Shown here one piece after another: positions 59,828-64,000 of a DNA stretch of 64,000 nucleotides (the stretch's first letter is position 1; every line of letters begins with the position of its first letter). Position numbers and translations under genes: made by a program. The DNA is from Aquificota bacterium (GTDB lineage: Bacteria; Aquificota; Aquificia; Aquificales; Aquificaceae): positions 868,001 through 932,000 of the forward strand of contig CP076324.1 of the NCBI GenBank assembly GCA_018771605.1, written 5' to 3'. The notes beneath the pieces are model-generated. The model was not told where the DNA came from. It did no database searches and saw only the letters and a program-made list of their open reading frames with translations.

Positions 59828-60954
59828 TAGCCCTTTTTATACTCTTTATTTTTAACCTTTGCTATGCCCTCAACGTGGCGCTTATAAACCAGCAGTCCTA
59901 CACTCTCATTGACCATATGAAAAGGATTGAAGATTTTCCCGAAGCATTGGAGGGCAAAAGGGTAAAAGATTGGATAAGGGAGGATGAGCTACCTAAGGGG
60001 AGGCTTTTTATAAAGGGTAGAGAGCTAAAGAAAGAAGACCTTTTGGCCCTTATGGAAAAAACAAACCTTGAAAACATACCGGACCTTGTGCTTGTAAAGT
60101 TTGGATGGACGCTAAAAAGGACCAACATGCGTATGTACCCAAGCCAAGACATTATTCATAAAGGGAACCCATCCATAGACTACAACCAATACACCCTCCT
60201 TGAGCCTTTTACACCCCTTGCCATACTCCACAGATCAAAGGATGGAGAGTGGCTTTATGTGCATGCGCCTTATATGAGGGGTTGGGTAAGGAAGGAAGAT
60301 GTTCTTGTAAGAAGCAGGGAGGAACTTCTAAAAATCATAAGAATGCCCTTCCTTGTGGTTGTGAAGAATAAGGTAGAGATAGGCTGTGTGGTCTTTGGCC
60401 TTGGATCCAAAATACCCTATGTGGAAAAGAAGGAAGAAAGCTACAGAGTGTTGCTCCCGGATTTAAGAACCATATGGATAAAAAAGGGAGAAGGCCTTTC
60501 AGAAGGCTTTTTAAACTTCAGTGAAGAGAGGGCAAGGTCCGTGCTTGAAGGCCTTCTTGGCACAACTTACGATTGGGGTGGGAAGGAGGGAAGGTGGGAC
60601 TGCTCTTCCCTGGTGCAAAGCCTTTATGCCGTCTTTGGCCTTGAACTTCCAAGGAACTCAGCCCAGCAGGCAAAGATAGGAAGGATTTTAGCAAGAAGCT
60701 TTTCCTCTTATGAGGAGTTTAAAAGCCTTTTGAAAGACCTTCCACCCTTTAGGACCCTTATATTCATGAAAGGTCATGTGATGATATACGGGGGCATGGA
60801 AGGGGGAGAGCCGGTTATCTACCATGCGGTCCACAGCATCATCCAAGAGGATGGCAAAAGGAATCATATAGGTGCCATAGCCAAAAACTACCTTGAAAGG
60901 CACAGGCTAAGAAGTATATACAGGTCCATAATAAGCGTGAATGTGCTGGATTAG
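59824..60954 (+). CDS. SH3-domain NlpC/P60 cell-wall hydrolase
   Basis: A 376-residue exported peptidase, likely a periplasmic or cell-wall gamma-D-glutamyl-diamino-acid endopeptidase. A signal peptide (about residues 1-17) is followed by SH3b-like segments (GEWLYVHAPYMRGWVRKEDV). The NlpC/P60 catalytic domain follows: cysteine in GRWDCSSLVQSLYAVFGLELPRNSAQQ, His in FMKGHVMIYGG, and a late His in IYHAVHSI. The organisation resembles dipeptidyl-peptidase VI-type recycling enzymes. Confidence 0.87.
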   Translation: MIALFILFIFNLCYALNVALINQQSYTLIDHMKRIEDFPEALEGKRVKDWIREDELPKGRLFIKGRELKKEDLLALMEKTNLENIPDLVLVKFGWTLKRTNMRMYPSQDIIHKGNPSIDYNQYTLLEPFTPLAILHRSKDGEWLYVHAPYMRGWVRKEDVLVRSREELLKIIRMPFLVVVKNKVEIGCVVFGLGSKIPYVEKKEESYRVLLPDLRTIWIKKGEGLSEGFLNFSEERARSVLEGLLGTTYDWGGKEGRWDCSSLVQSLYAVFGLELPRNSAQQAKIGRILARSFSSYEEFKSLLKDLPPFRTLIFMKGHVMIYGGMEGGEPVIYHAVHSIIQEDGKRNHIGAIAKNYLERHRLRSIYRSIISVNVLD

Positions 60955-62333
60955 AGGTCTATTACCTCTCCCTCCTCTGGTATATGCCAAGAAAGACCAA
61001 GCTCTGCCCTTATGGCCTCACCAAAGACCTTCATCTTTTCTTCTTCTCCGTGTATGAGGAAGACCTTTTTGGGCCTTTGAGTATAGGAGAGCCACTCCAA
61101 AAGGCCCCTTTGGTCCGCATGGGAGGAAAAGCCGTTTATGGTAAAGACCTTTGCCCTCACATTTATCTCTTCAGAGAATATCCTTACCGTTTGAGCCCCT
61201 TCTATTATCTTCCTTCCAAGGGTACCCCTCGGCTGGTAGCCCACAAAGACTATGGAACACTCCTCCCTCCAGAGGTTGTATTTTAGATGGTGTAAGACCC
61301 TCCCACCGTTTAGCATGCCAGACCCAGCGATTATTATGGCACCAGAACTTATGGAATTTATGGCCTTTGACTCTTCCACATCCTTCGTATAGATAAGGTT
61401 TGGGAGTTCAAAGGGGTTCTTCTCAAGGAAAACCTTGTAAGTATCCCTGTCATAAAACTCTGGATGAGAGGTGAAAAGCCTTGTTATGCTTATGGCCAAT
61501 GGACTGTCAAGGAATATTTGGCATCTGGGTAGCTTTCCCTCCTCATAAAACTCCCTCAAAACGTAGAGTATCTCTTGGGCCCTCTCAAGGGCGTAGGAGG
61601 GTATGATGAGGTTGCCACCCCTTCCTATGGTGTACCTTATGGCCTCAAGAAGCTCTTGCTTGGATTCTTCAAAGCTCTTGTGGTTCCTGTCTCCGTAAGT
61701 GCTCTCTATAAAGACATAGTCAGCTTGTGATGGGCTCTCTGGGTCTTGCACTATGGGTTTGTTCTTGTTGCCAAGGTCCCCGGAGAAGATGACCCTTTTG
61801 GGCTTGTTGTCTTCGTATACATCAAGCTCTACAAAGGCCGACCCTAATATATGCCCTGCGTCTCTCAACCTTAGCACCACACCCTTTGAGAGCCGATAGT
61901 CCTTGTTGTAAGGAAGTATAACCTTGAAAAACTCCATAGCTTCAAGAACGTCATACTCTTCGTAGAGTGGCTCCCTTGGCACCTTGCCTGTCCTAACAAG
62001 CTTTTTCAAAAGGGTCTTGTAGTTTTCATACATAACCTTGCTTGCGTCCAAAAGCATAAACCTTGAGAGCTTGGCCGTAGGCTCTGTGCATATGATCTTC
62101 CCTTTAAAGCCCTCTTTTACAAGCAAGGGTATCCTTCCGCAGTGGTCTATATGGGCATGGGTCAGTATGACATAATCCAGCTTTTTGGGGTCAAAGGTAA
62201 AGGGCTGGTAGTTTTTCTCCTCGTCCTCTCCCTGAAACATACCGCAGTCTATAAGAAGCCTTACATCCCTCACCTCCACATAAAAACAGCTACCCGTTAC
62301 CCTTTTTGCACCACCGTAGGGTATTACCCTCAT
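60951..62333 (-). CDS. Metallo-beta-lactamase fold beta-CASP RNA nuclease
   Basis: A 460-residue protein of the Ysh1/CPSF-like beta-CASP group. The zinc-binding motif HAHIDH is at residues 59-64 ([10 protein letters not shown]); a further Asp and His occur in FSGDLGN and [10 protein letters not shown]. The beta-CASP insertion is seen in [11 protein letters not shown] and [14 protein letters not shown], and the C-terminal [15 protein letters not shown] and [11 protein letters not shown] complete the fold. It probably processes or degrades RNA. It overlaps glyQ by 4 bases. Confidence 0.9.
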   Translation of the reverse strand: MRVIPYGGAKRVTGSCFYVEVRDVRLLIDCGMFQGEDEEKNYQPFTFDPKKLDYVILTHAHIDHCGRIPLLVKEGFKGKIICTEPTAKLSRFMLLDASKVMYENYKTLLKKLVRTGKVPREPLYEEYDVLEAMEFFKVILPYNKDYRLSKGVVLRLRDAGHILGSAFVELDVYEDNKPKRVIFSGDLGNKNKPIVQDPESPSQADYVFIESTYGDRNHKSFEESKQELLEAIRYTIGRGGNLIIPSYALERAQEILYVLREFYEEGKLPRCQIFLDSPLAISITRLFTSHPEFYDRDTYKVFLEKNPFELPNLIYTKDVEESKAINSISSGAIIIAGSGMLNGGRVLHHLKYNLWREECSIVFVGYQPRGTLGRKIIEGAQTVRIFSEEINVRAKVFTINGFSSHADQRGLLEWLSYTQRPKKVFLIHGEEEKMKVFGEAIRAELGLSWHIPEEGEVIDL

Positions 62334-63172
62334 GCCAAGGTTTCCAAATACATCTTTGCTATCCTCTGGGCCAAGGTGTTCATCCTCCTTATGTACCTTG
62401 CCCTCTCCTGTACTGATATTACACCCCTTGCATCAAGCAGGTTAAAGGTATGAGAACACTTAAGAAGATAATCGTAAGCTGGTAGCACAAGCCCCTCCTC
62501 CAAAAGCCTCTTTGTCTCTTTTTCATACATCTCATATAGTTCAAAGAGCATCTTAGGGTCTGACTTTTCAAAGTTATACACGCTCCACTGGTATTCTGAG
62601 ACTTTAAAAACATCGCCGTAGGTTAGCCACTGGTTCCACCTTATATCAAAGACGCTGTCCACATCTTGTAAATACATGGCTATCCTCTCAAGGCCGTAGG
62701 TGATTTCTACCGATATCTCCTCAAGGTCAAGGCCTCCAGCCTGCTGGAAGTAGGTAAACTGGGTTATCTCCATGCCGTCAAGCCAAACCTCCCACCCAAG
62801 ACCCCAAGCACCAAGGGTAGGAGACTCCCAGTCATCCTCCACAAACCTGATATCATGCTCCCTCGGGTCTATGCCAAGGGCCTTAAGGCTCTCCAAGTAT
62901 ATCTCCTGAGGGTTTTCTGGTGCGGGCTTTAGGATCACCTGAAATTGAAAGTAGTGCTGTAGCCTATTTGGGTTCTCCCCATACCTTCCATCCTTGGGCC
63001 TCCTTGATGGCTCCACGTAGGCCACATTCCAAGGCTTTTTCCCAAGCACCTTTAAAAAGGTGGCTGGGTTCATCGTTCCTGCGCCCGTCTCTATATCGTA
63101 GGGTTGCCAGACGGCACAGCCCCTCTCTGCCCAAAACTTGTGCAAGGTCATTATAAGGTCCTGGAAGTACAT
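62330..63172 (-). CDS. glyQ: Glycyl-tRNA synthetase alpha subunit
   Basis: A 280-residue subunit of the bacterial alpha2-beta2 GlyRS. Characteristic: [33 protein letters not shown] (shown as [18 protein letters not shown]), [39 protein letters not shown] and [13 protein letters not shown]. The glyS partner is not in the window; split loci are common in this phylum. It is first translated after nfi, 6 bases away. Confidence 0.96.
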   Translation of the reverse strand: MYFQDLIMTLHKFWAERGCAVWQPYDIETGAGTMNPATFLKVLGKKPWNVAYVEPSRRPKDGRYGENPNRLQHYFQFQVILKPAPENPQEIYLESLKALGIDPREHDIRFVEDDWESPTLGAWGLGWEVWLDGMEITQFTYFQQAGGLDLEEISVEITYGLERIAMYLQDVDSVFDIRWNQWLTYGDVFKVSEYQWSVYNFEKSDPKMLFELYEMYEKETKRLLEEGLVLPAYDYLLKCSHTFNLLDARGVISVQERARYIRRMNTLAQRIAKMYLETLA

Positions 63173-63178
63173 GGAAAA

Positions 63179-63832
63179 CTATTTTAAACCCTTTCTCACC
63201 CTTTGAAGTATGTTGTGAGCAAGCCTTGTAGGTTCTGGTATTCGGTAAATACAGGTCCTTAAAACAAGGTCCATGGCAGTTTTTAGGCTTATAAGATGGC
63301 CAACGGAAACATAAATAGGCTCTGCCCCATCCTTTGTTCTGAGGGCCGCACCCACTATATGGCCCCTGTAGGTCAAATAGGAGTAGCTTCCCCTCTTTTC
63401 TCCAAGGTTTTTGTAGTAGCCAAAGAGCCTTGTCTTTGCCACACCCACGCTTACGCTGTTTGTCTCCACGCCAAAATGGGAGGCTATGCCACAGCCCCTT
63501 GGATGGGCCACCCCCTGACCGTCTATAAAAAAGACATGAGGCCTTACCTCCGCCTCTTGGTAGAGCCTTAGCATAAGAGGGAGCTCTCTGAAGGCCAAAA
63601 AGGTGGGTATGTAGGGAAAGTCCACCACTCCCTCCACCACCTTATAATAGACAAGCCTTAGGTTCGAGAGCCTTACTACTGCAAGGCATGCCCAGGCGCG
63701 TGTGGGGTTCTCTTCTATCCTTTCAAAGGTGAGGTCAATGCCCCCTATTAGCTCCACCTTTTCAAACCTGTCCTCCTGTATCACCCTCTTTGCACAATCA
63801 AGCTGTAGGTTTTTTAGCCTTTCAAGGTCCAT
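63179..63832 (-). CDS. nfi: Endonuclease V
   Basis: A 217-residue repair nuclease that nicks DNA one base 3' of hypoxanthine (deaminated adenine). Conserved motifs: [11 protein letters not shown] with the catalytic Asp, [12 protein letters not shown] (PYIP and EL site), [21 protein letters not shown] with the second Asp, and [10 protein letters not shown]. Deaminated adenine is a hyperthermophile problem, fitting the host. Starts 44 bases from the divergent ArsC/LMW-PTP gene. Confidence 0.94.
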   Translation of the reverse strand: MDLERLKNLQLDCAKRVIQEDRFEKVELIGGIDLTFERIEENPTRAWACLAVVRLSNLRLVYYKVVEGVVDFPYIPTFLAFRELPLMLRLYQEAEVRPHVFFIDGQGVAHPRGCGIASHFGVETNSVSVGVAKTRLFGYYKNLGEKRGSYSYLTYRGHIVGAALRTKDGAEPIYVSVGHLISLKTAMDLVLRTCIYRIPEPTRLAHNILQRVRKGLK

Positions 63833-63875
63833 GGGTTTAATAAAATCTTAACAATAATCGTTTAAAATCAAAGCT

Positions 63876-64000
63876 ATGAAGATAGCCTTTATATGCACAG
63901 GGAACTCCGCAAGGAGCCAGATGGCAGAAGCTTTTGCAAAGAAAATAGCAGAAAAGCTTGGTATAAACCTTCAGATATACTCTGCGGGTTCCAATCCTGC
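63876..64000 (+). CDS. ArsC / low-molecular-weight phosphatase-like protein (partial, 5' end)
   Basis: The first 41 codons only; the gene runs past the window end. The sequence MKIAFICTGNSARSQMAEAF carries the CX5R phosphate loop (Cys7 to Arg13). The CTGNSARSQMAE form is common in thioredoxin-coupled arsenate reductases of the LMW-PTP fold, but a protein tyrosine phosphatase role cannot be excluded. A TAAAAT box (63863-63868) precedes the ATG by 7 bases. Confidence 0.82.
   Translation, partial: MKIAFICTGNSARSQMAEAFAKKIAEKLGINLQIYSAGSNP

Noticed and set aside
63836-63866. TTTAAT, TTAACA and TTTAAA before the ArsC-like gene resemble Pho-box repeats.
   Set aside because: Spacings are 12 and 13 bp, and only one unit fits the consensus, unlike the exact 11-bp set at 8590.

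Overview
The window looks like chromosomal DNA of a hyperthermophilic or thermophilic Gram-negative bacterium of the Aquificota (Aquificaceae-like: Thermocrinis, Hydrogenobacter or a relative). This is inferred from AGG/AGA-rich arginine and ATA isoleucine codon use, a stand-alone glycyl-tRNA synthetase alpha subunit, a TrpB2-type tryptophan synthase, a GH57/DUF3536 glycosidase, outer-membrane genes (tamB, lnt, TonB receptor) and densely packed, overlapping genes. I could not run database searches, so the lineage is a judgement.

Layout. 1-8562: HU, an EamA-type transporter, lnt, a CDP-alcohol phosphatidyltransferase, tamB, a Cas4-like nuclease, ddl and murB. 8590-14944: an apparent phosphate-starvation operon. 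Four TTAAC(A/C) repeats at exactly 11-bp spacing precede a beta-propeller-like lipoprotein, a TonB-dependent receptor, exbB, exbD, tonB and a Tat-exported PhoD phosphatase. 14955-28000: housekeeping genes (gmk, tRNA-Val, accA, GH57, pncB, rpoZ, a lytic transglycosylase, hemL, thrC, glmS). Within this stretch, a 287-bp MITE-like element sits between hemL and a small coiled-coil protein gene. 28032-53512: a large surface-polysaccharide locus. It holds dTDP-rhamnose synthesis (rfbACBD), Wza-like export, two Wzz-like proteins, a Wzi-like protein, many glycosyltransferases, an EpsG-like polymerase, a flippase and two WecA/MraY-type initiating transferases. 53542-64000: trmFO with an overlapping SRP RNA gene, trpB2, a TetR regulator, a UvrD-type helicase, an NlpC/P60 protein, a beta-CASP nuclease, glyQ, nfi and the start of an ArsC/LMW-PTP gene.

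The core of the polysaccharide locus (about 33.4-49.8 kb) is clearly more AT-rich than its surroundings (AAA/TTA/ATA-rich codons), as expected of imported DNA. Two nearly identical 968-bp insertion sequences lie in it in opposite orientation. One is flanked by a 32-bp direct repeat, an unusually long target duplication. The MITE-like element near hemL has matching ends and its own roughly 29-bp flanking repeat, so long duplications seem to be a property of this family. The locus also shows decay: a glycosyltransferase truncated at an IS end, a manC/agmatine deiminase chimeric junction, and a glycosyltransferase split by a one-base change in a homopolymer.

Other points: at least nine operon-leading genes have a TATAAT box only 6-9 bases before the start codon and no evident Shine-Dalgarno sequence, which suggests leaderless mRNAs. 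The tRNA-Val has C instead of the near-universal U at position 33.
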